Origin: Arthrobacter silvisoli
GTDB taxonomy: Bacteria; Actinomycetota; Actinomycetes; Actinomycetales; Micrococcaceae
DNA length: 53,508 nucleotides
Reading direction: 5' to 3'
Assembly (NCBI RefSeq): GCF_003369445.1
Contig: NZ_QRCU01000072.1
Coordinates: 1-53,508, forward strand
The notes beneath the pieces are model-generated. The model did not search any database. It saw nothing but the letters and a program-made list of their open reading frames with translations, and had not been told where the DNA came from. A program made the translations under genes and the position numbers. The number at the start of each line of letters is the position of its first letter. Positions within the stretch are counted from its first letter, which is position 1. Positions 40,328-49,400 of the stretch are shown in pieces.

Positions 40328-41854
40328 GTGGTGAAGACTACAGACATCACCCTTGGCATCATCGCCAAGGACCTGAAGAAGTCCCCCAGTGAAGCACTGG
40401 TGATCGGTGTTGCGCAGGGAGCCGACGGCCCCGTGCTGCTCGACAACCCCTTGAGCGCCAAGGCCGCCGAAGTCCTTGCCGGCTCCTTGGGCGTCCTGGG
40501 TGTCACCGGCGCCGCCGACCAGGTCCACCGGCTGCCTGGCCTTCCCGAGACCGGCTCCGCTGTCCTGGTGCTTGCCGGCACCGGCAAGCCTGACGGCAAC
40601 GGGCGCGCTACGGGCGAGAGCCTGCGCCGTGCTGCCGGATCCGCGGTCCGCCAGCTTGCCGGACTCGGCAGCGTGACGCTCGCGTTCCCGACGGCGGATG
40701 CCGCCGACGTCGCGGCCGTCGCCGAAGGCGCGGCGCTCGGTTCCTATTCCTATACGGAGCACCGCTCCAGCCTTAACGGGCTGAAGGACCCGGTTCCCGC
40801 CGTCCTGATCCACACCGCCGTGGACGCCAAGGAAGCCCGGCCGTTGCTTGACCGCGCCGTGCTGCTGGGCCGTGCCGTCAACGCCACCCGCACCCTGGTC
40901 AACCAGCCGCCCAGCCACCTGTACCCGGAGTCCTTCGCCGACGCCGCCAAAGAACTCGCCAAGGGCCTGCCGGTCAAGGTGACGGTCTGGGACGAGAAAC
41001 GCCTGGAGAAGGAAGGCTTCGGCGGCATCCTGGGCGTCGGCAAGGGCTCAACGCGCCAGCCCCGCCTGGTCAAGGTCGAATACGCCCCCGCGAAGGCCAC
41101 CCGGAAGATCGCGCTGGTGGGCAAGGGCATCACCTTCGACACCGGCGGAATCTCGATCAAGCCCGCCCTCGGCATGGGCGACATGAAGAGCGACATGGCC
41201 GGCGCCGCCGTCGTCCTTAATACTGTGCTTGCGATCGCCGGCCTCGGCCTGCCGATCAAGGCGACGGCCTGGCTCTGCATCGCGGAGAACATGCCTTCGG
41301 GCGCCGCGCAGCGCCCCGCCGATGTCCTGACCGTCTACGGCGGCAAGACCGTGGAGGTGCTGAACACCGACGCCGAAGGCCGCCTGGTGATGGCCGACGG
41401 GCTGGTTGCCGCAAGCCTGGAACAACCGGACGCGATCATCGACGTCGCCACCCTCACGGGCGCCCAGTTGATAGCCCTCGGCAACCGCACCGCGGGGGTC
41501 ATGGGGTCCGACGACGTCACCGGCGCCATCAAGTCCGCCGCCGACCGCGCCGGGGAACTGGTCTGGCCGATGCCGCTGCCGGAGGAACTGCGCCCCAGCC
41601 TGGATTCCCAGGTGGCCGACATCGCCAACATCGGCGAACGGCACGGCGGCATGATGACCGCGGCCGTCTTCCTCAAGGAGTTCGTCGGCAAGGACGCCCA
41701 GGGTGAACAGATTCCGTGGGCCCACATCGATATCGCCGGCCCGTCCTTCAACAACGGAAGCCCCTACGGCTACACCCCGAAGCAGGGTACGGGATGCACC
41801 GTCCGCACCCTCGTCGCCTACGCCGAAGACCTGCTCTCCCGGTCCGGGGCATAG
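40328..41854 (+). CDS. pepA: Leucyl aminopeptidase (M17 family)
   Basis: This 508-residue cytosolic aminopeptidase releases N-terminal residues, especially Leu, using two metal ions. The C-terminal catalytic domain shows GKGITFDTGGISIKP (metal Lys/Asp), KSDMAGAAVV and the family signature NTDAEGRLVMADGL near residue 345. The N-terminal domain (about 1-170) is the variable macro-like M17 domain. Translation begins at one of two adjacent GTG codons, 40328 or 40331. It sits upstream of the lpdA/E2 genes, as pepB does before dlaT in M. tuberculosis. Confidence 0.95.
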   Translation: MVKTTDITLGIIAKDLKKSPSEALVIGVAQGADGPVLLDNPLSAKAAEVLAGSLGVLGVTGAADQVHRLPGLPETGSAVLVLAGTGKPDGNGRATGESLRRAAGSAVRQLAGLGSVTLAFPTADAADVAAVAEGAALGSYSYTEHRSSLNGLKDPVPAVLIHTAVDAKEARPLLDRAVLLGRAVNATRTLVNQPPSHLYPESFADAAKELAKGLPVKVTVWDEKRLEKEGFGGILGVGKGSTRQPRLVKVEYAPAKATRKIALVGKGITFDTGGISIKPALGMGDMKSDMAGAAVVLNTVLAIAGLGLPIKATAWLCIAENMPSGAAQRPADVLTVYGGKTVEVLNTDAEGRLVMADGLVAASLEQPDAIIDVATLTGAQLIALGNRTAGVMGSDDVTGAIKSAADRAGELVWPMPLPEELRPSLDSQVADIANIGERHGGMMTAAVFLKEFVGKDAQGEQIPWAHIDIAGPSFNNGSPYGYTPKQGTGCTVRTLVAYAEDLLSRSGA

Positions 41855-41857
41855 CCC

Positions 41858-41888
41858 CCGTGGGGCCGGTCCATGACCGGCCCCACGG
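41858..41888 (+). terminator. Hairpin terminator after pepA
   Basis: CCGTGGGGCCGGT and ACCGGCCCCACGG form a perfect 13-bp stem with a CCATG loop, 4 bases after the pepA stop. No T tract follows. Confidence 0.75.
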
Positions 41889-41950
41889 CCGAACGTGAGA
41901 CTGGCCACAAGCACCACCCAAAACGGCTTCGGAGGGTGGAGCATGAATAG

Positions 41951-41972
41951 GTGGTTCGCTAAGGTGAACCAC
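41951..41972. promoter_or_regulatory. Dyad upstream of the lpdA promoter
   Basis: GTGGTTC-N8-GAACCAC is a perfect 7-bp-arm inverted repeat located just upstream of the -35 region of the lpdA promoter candidate, a typical place for an activator site. Confidence 0.45.
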
Positions 41973-42004
41973 GGTAGTCACAAATGCAAGAGAACTTTTC
42001 GTGC

Positions 42005-42013
42005 TGGCATAAT
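42005..42013 (+). promoter_or_regulatory. Extended -10 promoter candidate for lpdA
   Basis: TGGCATAAT is an extended -10 (TG-N-CATAAT). It predicts an mRNA leader of about 65 bases to the GTG at 42085. No strong -35 is visible, consistent with an extended -10 or an activated promoter. Confidence 0.5.
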
Positions 42014-42084
42014 CGCGGCAGAACTTGTTCCAAGACCAGATGGCCCGTTATCTCGTGCCATCGTTCACGCGAGGGAGCGTCATA

Positions 42085-43467
42085 GTGGCCGATCAGGCAA
42101 CTGCGCAAGAATTCGACATCCTGGTACTCGGTGGCGGCAGCGGCGGCTACGCCACGGCCCTGCGTGCCGTACAGCTTGGCTTCACCGTCGGCCTCGTTGA
42201 GAAGGCCAAGCTCGGCGGTACCTGCCTGCACAACGGCTGTATCCCCACCAAAGCCCTGCTGCACTCCGCCGAACTCGCCGACCACGCCCGCGATGCCGCC
42301 AAGTATGGCGTGAACGTCACCCTGGACAGCATCGACATCGACGCCGTCAACGCCTACAAGGACGGCATTGTCGCAGGCAAGTTCAAGGGCCTCCAGGGCC
42401 TCATCAAGTCCAAGGGCATCACCGTCATCGAGGGTGAAGGCAAGCTCCAGGGCACCGACACCGTCGTGGTGAACGGCACCGCCTACAAGGGCAAGAACAT
42501 TGTCCTGGCCACCGGCTCCTACTCGCGCTCCCTCCCGGGACTGGAAATCGGCGGCCGCGTCATCACCTCCGACGAGGCGCTGACCCTGAACTACATCCCC
42601 AAGAGCGCCATCGTCCTCGGCGGCGGCGTGATCGGCGTCGAGTTCGCGTCCGTCTGGAAGTCCTTCGGCGTGGACGTCACAATCGTCGAGGGCCTGCCCT
42701 CCCTGGTGCCGAACGAAGACACCGCCATCGTCAAGACCCTTGAGCGCGCCTTCAAGAAGCGCGGCATCAAGTTCAGCACCGGCGTCTTCTTCCAGGGCGT
42801 GGAGCAGAACGAAGACGGCGTCAAGGTCACCCTCGTTGACGGCCAGACCTTCGAAGCGGAGCTGCTGCTCGTGGCCGTCGGCCGCGGCCCGGTCACCGCA
42901 AACCTCGGCTACGAAGAAGCCGGCGTCACCATCGACCGTGGCTTCGTGATCACCAACGAACGCCTGCACACCGGTGTCGGCAACATCTACGCCGTCGGCG
43001 ACATCGTCCCGGGCGTCCAGCTCGCCCACCGCGGCTACCAGCAGGGCATCTTCGTCGCCGAGGAAATCGCCGGCCTGAACCCTGTGGTCGTCGAAGACAT
43101 CAACATCCCCAAGGTGACCTTCTGCGAACCGGAAATCGCCACCGTCGGCTACACCGAAAAGGGTGCCAAGGAGAAGTTCGGCGAAGACCAGGTCCAGACC
43201 CAGGAATACAACCTGGCCGGCAACGGCAAGAGCTCCATCCTGGGCACCGGCGGCATCGTCAAGGTGGTCCGCCAGAAGGACGGCCCCGTCGTCGGCATCC
43301 ACATGATCGGTTCCCGCATGGGTGAGCAGATCGGCGAAGCCCAGCTGATCGTGAACTGGGAGGCCTACCCGGAGGACGTGGCCCAGTTCATCCACGCCCA
43401 CCCCACCCAGAACGAAACCCTCGGCGAAGCGAACCTGGCCCTCGCCGGCAAACCGCTCCACGGCTAG
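42085..43467 (+). CDS. lpdA: Dihydrolipoamide dehydrogenase (E3)
   Basis: This 460-residue flavoprotein reoxidises dihydrolipoyl groups of 2-oxoacid dehydrogenase complexes with NAD+. It shows the FAD-binding ILVLGGGSGGYATALRA, the redox disulfide Cys47/Cys52 in GGTCLHNGCIPTK, a second nucleotide-binding motif (VLGGGVIGVEFASVW) and the C-terminal His-Glu pair in HAHPTQNE. I chose GTG 42085, where GAGGGAG lies 8 bases upstream and the N-terminus matches the family; an ATG at 42025 would add 20 unrelated residues. The E2 gene follows after 102 bases. Confidence 0.96.
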   Translation: MADQATAQEFDILVLGGGSGGYATALRAVQLGFTVGLVEKAKLGGTCLHNGCIPTKALLHSAELADHARDAAKYGVNVTLDSIDIDAVNAYKDGIVAGKFKGLQGLIKSKGITVIEGEGKLQGTDTVVVNGTAYKGKNIVLATGSYSRSLPGLEIGGRVITSDEALTLNYIPKSAIVLGGGVIGVEFASVWKSFGVDVTIVEGLPSLVPNEDTAIVKTLERAFKKRGIKFSTGVFFQGVEQNEDGVKVTLVDGQTFEAELLLVAVGRGPVTANLGYEEAGVTIDRGFVITNERLHTGVGNIYAVGDIVPGVQLAHRGYQQGIFVAEEIAGLNPVVVEDINIPKVTFCEPEIATVGYTEKGAKEKFGEDQVQTQEYNLAGNGKSSILGTGGIVKVVRQKDGPVVGIHMIGSRMGEQIGEAQLIVNWEAYPEDVAQFIHAHPTQNETLGEANLALAGKPLHG

Positions 43468-43483
43468 CAGCCACCAGGCAGCC

Positions 43484-43516
43484 GCCCTGCGCCGGCACGA
43501 ACTGCCGGCGCAGGGC
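43484..43516 (+). terminator. Hairpin between lpdA and the E2 gene
   Basis: GCCCTGCGCCGGC and GCCGGCGCAGGGC make a perfect 13-bp stem with a 7-base loop, 16 bases after the lpdA stop. It lacks a T tract. It could terminate or attenuate transcription into the E2 gene, or protect the lpdA mRNA 3' end. Confidence 0.65.
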
Positions 43517-43569
43517 AACACAGGCAACACCCATCCGCACAAAAAACCAATAAGGAGAACGGGGACGAC

Positions 43570-45288
43570 ATGTCTGAATCCGTTAACTTGCCCGCCCTCG
43601 GTGAAAGCGTCACCGAAGGCACCGTCACCCGCTGGCTCAAGCAGGTCGGTGATCGCGTGGAAGTCGACGAGCCCTTGCTCGAGGTCTCCACCGACAAGGT
43701 AGACACCGAAATCCCTTCTCCGATCGCAGGCATCATCGAGGAAATCCTCGTCGCTGAGGACGAGACCGCAGAGGTCGGCGCTCCCCTGGTCCGTATCGGC
43801 AACGGCGCCGCTCCGGCCGCTGAAGCTCCTGCTGCCCCTGCTCCCGCAGCCGAGGAAGCCCCCGCCCCGGCCGCCGCGGAAGCTCCCGCCGCTGAAGAAG
43901 CCCCGGCCGCTGCCCCTGCCGCAGAAGCCCCCGCCGCTGAGGCCCCGGCCGCTGCCGAAGGCCACGAGGTCACCCTCCCGGCCCTGGGCGAAAGCGTCAC
44001 CGAAGGTACCGTCACCCGCTGGCTCAAGGCCGTCGGCGACACCATCGAGGTGGACGAGCCGCTGCTCGAGGTCTCCACCGACAAGGTCGACACCGAAATC
44101 CCCTCCCCGGTTGCAGGCACCCTGCTGGAGATCCGCGTCAACGAAGACGAAACCGCAGAGGTCGGATCCGTCCTGGCCGTCGTCGGCTCCGGTGCACCCG
44201 CCGCCGCTGCCGCCCCGGCACCCGCCGCCGCTGCCGCCCCGGCTCCTGCTCCTGCTCCTGCTCCGGCAGCTCCCGCTCCGGCACCGGCAGCTCCCGCCCC
44301 GGCAGCCGCTCCGGCAGCCGCTCCGGCACCCGCCGCCGCTCCCGCCCCTTCCTCGGAATCCTCCTCCTACGTCACCCCTCTGGTGCGCAAGCTCGCGAAC
44401 CAGAACGGTGTGGACATCGCCACGGTGACCGGCACCGGCGTCGGCGGCCGTATCCGCAAGCAGGATGTCCTCGCCGCCGCTGAAGCCAAGAAGGCCGCCG
44501 CTCCGGCTGCCGCCCCGGCCGCAGCAGCTGCTCCGAAGGCAGCCGCACCCGTCGTGGCTTCCTCGCTGCGCGGCACCGTGGAGAAGGCCCCGCGCATCCG
44601 CCAGGTCATTGCCCGCCGTATGCGCGAATCCCTGGAAGTATCCACCCAGCTGACGCAGGTGCACGAGGTCGACATGACCAAGATCGCCAAGCTGCGCCTC
44701 AAGGCCAAGAACTCCTTCCTGGCCGCGAACGGCGTCAAGCTGACCTTCCTGCCCTTCATCGCCAAGGCTGTTGCCGAGGCCCTCAAGCAGCACCCGAAGC
44801 TCAACGCTGCGTACGACGAAGACAAGCAGGAAATCACCTACCACAACGCCGAACACCTGGCGATCGCCGTCGACACCGACAAGGGCCTGCTGGTTCCGGT
44901 CATCTCCGACGCCGGCCAGCTGAACCTTGCCGGCCTTGCCAGCAAGATCGCCGACGTTGCCGGCCGCACCCGCGACGGCAAGATCGGCCCGGATGAACTG
45001 TCCGGCGGCACCTTCAGCATCACCAACATCGGTTCGGTGGGCGCCCTGTTCGACACCCCGATCATCAACCAGCCGCAGGTCGGCATCCTCGGCACCGGCG
45101 CGATCGTCAAGCGCGCCGTGGTGGTTTCGGATGAAAACGGTGACGACTCGATCGCCATCCGCTCCATGATGTACTTGTCGCTGACCTACGACCACCGCCT
45201 GGTGGACGGCGCCGACGCAGGACGCTTCCTGCAGACCCTCAAGGCCCGCCTCGAGGAAGGCGCCTTCGAAGCGGACCTGGGCCTCTAG
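43570..45288 (+). CDS. sucB: Dihydrolipoamide acyltransferase (E2) with two lipoyl domains
   Basis: This 572-residue core enzyme has two lipoyl domains (about 2-76 and 131-205), each with the motif [14 protein letters not shown], giving lipoylated Lys43 and Lys172. Ala/Pro-rich linkers, a peripheral-subunit-binding domain ([16 protein letters not shown]..., about 273-310) and the acyltransferase domain with catalytic His542 and Asp546 in DHRLVDG follow. The gene is commonly called sucB, but its place before TIGR01777-lipB-lipA is that of M. tuberculosis dlaT, the pyruvate dehydrogenase E2; it may serve both complexes. TAAGGAGAA precedes the ATG. Confidence 0.95.
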   Translation: MSESVNLPALGESVTEGTVTRWLKQVGDRVEVDEPLLEVSTDKVDTEIPSPIAGIIEEILVAEDETAEVGAPLVRIGNGAAPAAEAPAAPAPAAEEAPAPAAAEAPAAEEAPAAAPAAEAPAAEAPAAAEGHEVTLPALGESVTEGTVTRWLKAVGDTIEVDEPLLEVSTDKVDTEIPSPVAGTLLEIRVNEDETAEVGSVLAVVGSGAPAAAAAPAPAAAAAPAPAPAPAPAAPAPAPAAPAPAAAPAAAPAPAAAPAPSSESSSYVTPLVRKLANQNGVDIATVTGTGVGGRIRKQDVLAAAEAKKAAAPAAAPAAAAAPKAAAPVVASSLRGTVEKAPRIRQVIARRMRESLEVSTQLTQVHEVDMTKIAKLRLKAKNSFLAANGVKLTFLPFIAKAVAEALKQHPKLNAAYDEDKQEITYHNAEHLAIAVDTDKGLLVPVISDAGQLNLAGLASKIADVAGRTRDGKIGPDELSGGTFSITNIGSVGALFDTPIINQPQVGILGTGAIVKRAVVVSDENGDDSIAIRSMMYLSLTYDHRLVDGADAGRFLQTLKARLEEGAFEADLGL

Positions 45289-45317
45289 GTCCGTCCGCGG
45301 CGACGTCCCGGATAACA

Positions 45318-45360
45318 GCGGGCCGGTTCCGGTGGGAAACCACCGAACCGGCCCGCTTTT
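45318..45360 (+). terminator. Strong intrinsic terminator after the E2 gene
   Basis: A 17-bp stem (arms GCGGGCCGGTTCCGGTGG and CCACCGAACCGGCCCGC, one bulged C) with a GAAA tetraloop is followed immediately by TTTT. Confidence 0.93.
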
Positions 45361-45385
45361 CCATTCCCGATTCACGCCGTGGCTT

Positions 45386-45402
45386 TGCTACGGGACGTAG
45401 AA
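45386..45402. promoter_or_regulatory. Outlying operator-like dyad matching the cyd/blaI sites
   Basis: TGCTACGGGACGTAGAA matches TTCTAC-N5-GTAGAA at 11 of 12 arm positions with the same 5-base spacer. It ends 9 bases before the TAAGCT -10 of the next gene, so it covers the -35 region. Confidence 0.6.
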
Positions 45403-45411
45403 ACGGCTCGC

Positions 45412-45417
45412 TAAGCT
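45412..45417 (+). promoter_or_regulatory. Candidate -10 element for the leaderless membrane-protein gene
   Basis: TAAGCT is followed by 6 bases and the ATG at 45424, the same arrangement as before the DUF3093 gene. Confidence 0.6.
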
Positions 45418-45423
45418 GTAGCC

Positions 45424-45777
45424 ATGAGTATTCTCTTCAGCATTCTGGTCTTCCTGCACGTTGTCGGCGCGGCCATGATTGTGGGCTACTGGATCGCCAC
45501 CATCAAGGAACCGACCGTCCACCCGCGCCAGCGCGACGGTGCGTTCCTCCAGTTGCTCACCGGCATCGCCATGATGGGGCTCATCCCCTTCATGCCGGAC
45601 ATGCACGCCAACTACTTCAAGCTGGGCATCAAGTTCGCCATCGCCATTGCCGTGGCGGTCCTGGCCGTCATCGGCTCGCGCAAGGTCAAGAAGGGCGAAC
45701 CCGTCTCCACCGGGCTCGCCCACGGCGTGGGCGGTCTGGCCCTGATCAACATCGCCATCGCGACCATCTGGCAGTGA
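45424..45777 (+). CDS. Small four-helix integral membrane protein of unknown function
   Basis: This 117-residue protein is almost entirely membrane: segments at about residues 3-23, 38-58, 65-85 and 98-116, with short charged loops. His12 in FLHVVGAA lies inside the first segment, and further histidines (PTVHPRQRD, DMHANYFKLG) lie at segment ends. That pattern resembles small haem- or copper-handling membrane proteins, but I do not recognise the family. It stands alone between terminators. A BlaI-type dyad overlaps its promoter, suggesting a link to the cytochrome bd regulon. Confidence 0.8.
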   Translation: MSILFSILVFLHVVGAAMIVGYWIATIKEPTVHPRQRDGAFLQLLTGIAMMGLIPFMPDMHANYFKLGIKFAIAIAVAVLAVIGSRKVKKGEPVSTGLAHGVGGLALINIAIATIWQ

Positions 45778-45949
45778 TTCCCTGAGACTGTTCCATTGGG
45801 TTCTCCATGGCGCACGGTCCAAGGAGCGGGGGTCACATTCCTCCCGCAGCGGACAGCCCGTGCGGCACGGCCTGGGAATCCATAGGATTGAGCCTGGTGG
45901 CATCCGGCGAATGCCGGGTGCCGAATCGCGACGACGCCAAGGAGTGGAC

Positions 45950-46378
45950 ATGGCAACTACACGCACCGCACATACCGTTTGGAACGGCAGCCTGATCGAA
46001 GGCTCCGGCAACACCACCCTGGACAGCTCCGGCCTGGGCAACTTCGATGTCACCTGGAAGGCCCGCGCCGAGTCCGCGGAGGGCAAGACCAGCCCCGAAG
46101 AGTTGATCGCCGCCGCGCACTCCGCCTGCTTCTCCATGGCCTTCAGCCACGCTGCAGCCGGCGCCGGCCACACTCCCGAAGAGGTCAACACCAAGGCCGA
46201 TGTCACCTTCCAGCCGGGCGAAGGCATCACCGGGATCCACCTGACCCTGGTGGCGAAGATCTCCGGCATCTCCGAAGAGGAATTCCGGGTGCTGGCCGAG
46301 GACGCGAAGGTCAACTGCCCCGTGTCGGCGGCCCTGAAGGCCACCCCGATCACCCTGGACGCCACGCTCGCTGCCTAA
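45950..46378 (+). CDS. OsmC-family peroxiredoxin-like protein
   Basis: This 142-residue protein has the two catalytic cysteines of OsmC/Ohr enzymes: one in AAHSACFSMAFS (about residue 64) and one in AKVNCPVSAAL (about 124). It also has the N-terminal strand pattern TAHTVWNGSLIEGSG. It should reduce organic hydroperoxides with a small-thiol or lipoyl-type reductant; Ohr proteins can use dihydrolipoamide, which is noteworthy beside lpdA and E2. AAGGAG at 45938-45943 fixes the ATG at 45950. Confidence 0.92.
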   Translation: MATTRTAHTVWNGSLIEGSGNTTLDSSGLGNFDVTWKARAESAEGKTSPEELIAAAHSACFSMAFSHAAAGAGHTPEEVNTKADVTFQPGEGITGIHLTLVAKISGISEEEFRVLAEDAKVNCPVSAALKATPITLDATLAA

Positions 46379-46395
46379 GGCAGGAGCCGCTGAGC

Positions 46396-46438
46396 ACTGA
46401 GGCCCTGGCCCCTCCGGAAGGAGGGCCAGGGCCTCAGT
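46396..46438. terminator. Bidirectional terminator between the OsmC and tricorn-protease genes
   Basis: ACTGAGGCCCTGGCCCCTCC and GGAGGGCCAGGGCCTCAGT pair over 19 bp with one bulged C and a GGAA tetraloop, between two convergent genes. Confidence 0.85.
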
Positions 46439-46452
46439 CGTCCGCAGACCTT

Positions 46453-49400
46453 TTACGGCCGCGGCGGCAGCGGTTCCGGACGGAGCGTGCGGTAGCCCTC
46501 ACGCAGCGGCGGCCGGTCCGTGGGCAGCTCCTGGATCATCTCCTTGAGCGCACCGATACCGTATTCCAGCTGCGGGTCGATGCCGGCGGCGTAGGCGTGC
46601 GGCGGGAAGAGTACCTCGATGTCCGGTTCGACGCCGAAGTTCTCCACGCCCCAGGCGACGCCGTCGCCGAACCAGGTGGCGTAGCGCGGCTGGGTGACCC
46701 CGGTACCGTCAGCCAGCGTGAAGCGGTTGTCGATGCCGACCACCCCGCCCCACGTCCTGGTGCCGATCACCGGGCCGATCCCCCGCAGCTTCGAGACCTG
46801 GGTGATGATGTCGCCGTCGGAACCTGCGAACTCATCGGCGAGGATCACCACCGGGCCACGGGGCGCGTGGTGCGGATACGTCCGGGGCCGTTCGCCGCGT
46901 GGCATGCTCCAGCCGGTCACCTTGCGGCCGATCAGCTCCGCCACCAGCTGGGAGGTGTGGCCTCCGCGGTTCCGGCGCACGTCCACGATCAGGCCGTCCA
47001 GCGCGGTCTCGGTGTCCAAGTCCCGGTGCAGCTGGGCCCAGCCATTGGCCATCATGTCCGGCACGTGCAGGTAGCCGAAGGTGCCGTTGGATGCTTCGCG
47101 GACCGTGCGGCGGTTGCCGTGCACCCATTCCTGGTAGCGGAGCCGCTCCTCATCCTTGAGCGGGACGACGGCGATCCGCCGCTGCTGGCCGGCCGCGGCG
47201 CCGTGGCCCGGGCCGTTACGCAGCGTCAGTTCCACTGCCCGCCCGGCGGCGCCGAGCAGCTGCTTCGCCGGGGTTACCCCGGCAGAAAGCGCGACGCCGT
47301 CGATCGCCAGGAGGATGTCACCCTCCTTCGCGTCGGCACCGGGGCGCTTCAGCGGCGGGTTGGCCAGCGGGTCGGAGGAGTCGCCGGACAGGATCCGGAT
47401 GATCTCCCAGCCGCCCTCCCGGTACTCGAAGTCGGCGCCGAGCCGGCCCTGGCCGTTGCTGCCGGGCTCACTCACGGCAGCCGGACGCACGTAAGCGTGC
47501 GAGGTGCCCAGTTCGCCGTGCAGTTCCCATAGCAGGTCCACGAGGTCGTCGTGCGAGCCGAGCCGCTCCACCAGCGGACGGTAGCGCCTGCGCACGGCGT
47601 CCCAATCCTGACCGGCCATGTCCTCGGTCCAGAAGAAGTCACGCTGCAAACGCCACGCCTCGTCGAAGGCCTGGCCCCAGACCGCCAGCGGTTCCAGGAG
47701 GACGCGGATCCGCTGCAGGTCGACCTTCACCAGCTCGCCGGATTCCTCATCGGCCTTGGCCGTGGCGGGTGCCGCGCTGAGCTGCTTCTCGTGGACAAAG
47801 ACGATCCTCTTGCCGTCCGCGGACAGCCGGTAGCGCGTCAGGGCCGGCACCAGCGTGCTCTGCTTCTGCTTGCCCAGCTCGTAGCGGACCAGCGACGGTG
47901 CGGGTGCCTTGTCCTGCAGGCTGCCCCGCCCATCCCCGGTGACGCCGGATAGCGGTGTGTCGAGCCACAGGAGGGCCCCGTCGGCAGCTGAGAGCACGGA
48001 GTAGTTGCCCTGCGGGACAGGCACGCCGATCACGCGGAACGGCAGGCCGTCGACGTCGACCCGCACCTCGGGCACAGCCGTGCCGGATGCGGCCGGTTCC
48101 GCGTCCGTCTCCAAGGACTCAACGGCGGGCCCGAAAGGCGACGGCGTGTCCGCGGCGAGGGCCAGCAGGTATGGCTTGATCGGGCTCGGAAAGGAAAGAT
48201 CGAAGGCGTGTCCGTCGTAGACGGGGTCGAAGCTGCGGTTGGACAGGAAGGCGAGGAACTTGCCATCCGGGGTGAATACCGGCGATTCGTCGCAGAAGCG
48301 TCCGTCAGTGATGTCGATGATGCCGCTGCTGCCGTCCACCTTGGTCATGCGGAGCTTGCTGCGCGAGCCGAAGGACGTGACCGGTTCGGACCAGGCAAGC
48401 CACTGCGAATCCGGTGACCACGCGAGGGCGTCGATGCTGCCGTCCCCGATCGTCACCAGGGGTTCCAGGGTGCCGTCGCGCGTGTCGGCCAGGAAAACGT
48501 CGCCGAAAGCGGTGCCGACGGCGAGCCAGCGGCCGTCCGGGCTTGCCTCGAGCGCGCCGGGACGTGCCGGGCGCGGGAAGTCGATGCGGCGGACCGGTTC
48601 GGCCGCCTCCGTAACCGTCTCCGCGGCTGAGGTTCCGCCGTCGGCGCTGTCCGGGTGCTGCCCGGCGTCCCCGGGCTGAACGGCTGCACCTCCAGGCACC
48701 GTCGCACTACCGGCCTCGGTGTTCCCGGTACTGCTGTTCCCGGTAACGGCTGCCGCCGACACGGGCCGCGGCAGGGCATCGGGCAGCGGCGCCACCGGCT
48801 GCGTGGAAGGGGCGGCGCCGGCGGTTTCCGGCCGGGAGCCCGCCTGCACGGAAAGAGGAGCCGCTATGTCCTTGATGTAGATGGCCTCGACGCCGCCGTG
48901 GTCCGCCACGTAGGCGATCCTTCCGCCGGCCAGTGGGCGGGGCAGCCGGGCACGCACACCGGGCGTGGCTTCGATGACCCGGGACGGGCCGTCCTTGTGA
49001 CGGAGCCAGTGGATGGTGCCATGGCTTTCCACGGCACTGGCGGTGCCGGCCTCGTTGGGGAAGACCTCGCCGAGGTGCGCGCCGACCTTCAGCGGGGCCG
49101 GGCGGCGGTTCTGCGAGGCCGAACCCAGGGTGATGTCCAGCTTCACCGCCGTTGCGTCCTCCGACAGCCCGGGCAGCACCCACAGCTCACCGGCAGACTC
49201 GAACACCACGCGCGTGCCGTCCGTCGCGGCGTGGCGCACGTAGAAGTCCTCGTGGTCGGTGTGCCGGCGCAGTCCGCTGCCATCCGGAAGCACCGAGTAC
49301 AGGTTGCCGTGCCCCTCGTGGTCCGAGAGGAAGGCGATGCGCCCGTCGATCCACAGCGGGTCGGTGAGGTTGCCGTCGAGTTCGGGCACCAGCCGTTCGA

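Noticed and set aside
41959..45375. An 1138-codon open frame antisense to lpdA and the E2 gene
   Set aside because: It is a shadow of two well-supported genes; its Gly/Ser-rich stretch is the reverse of the Ala/Pro linkers.
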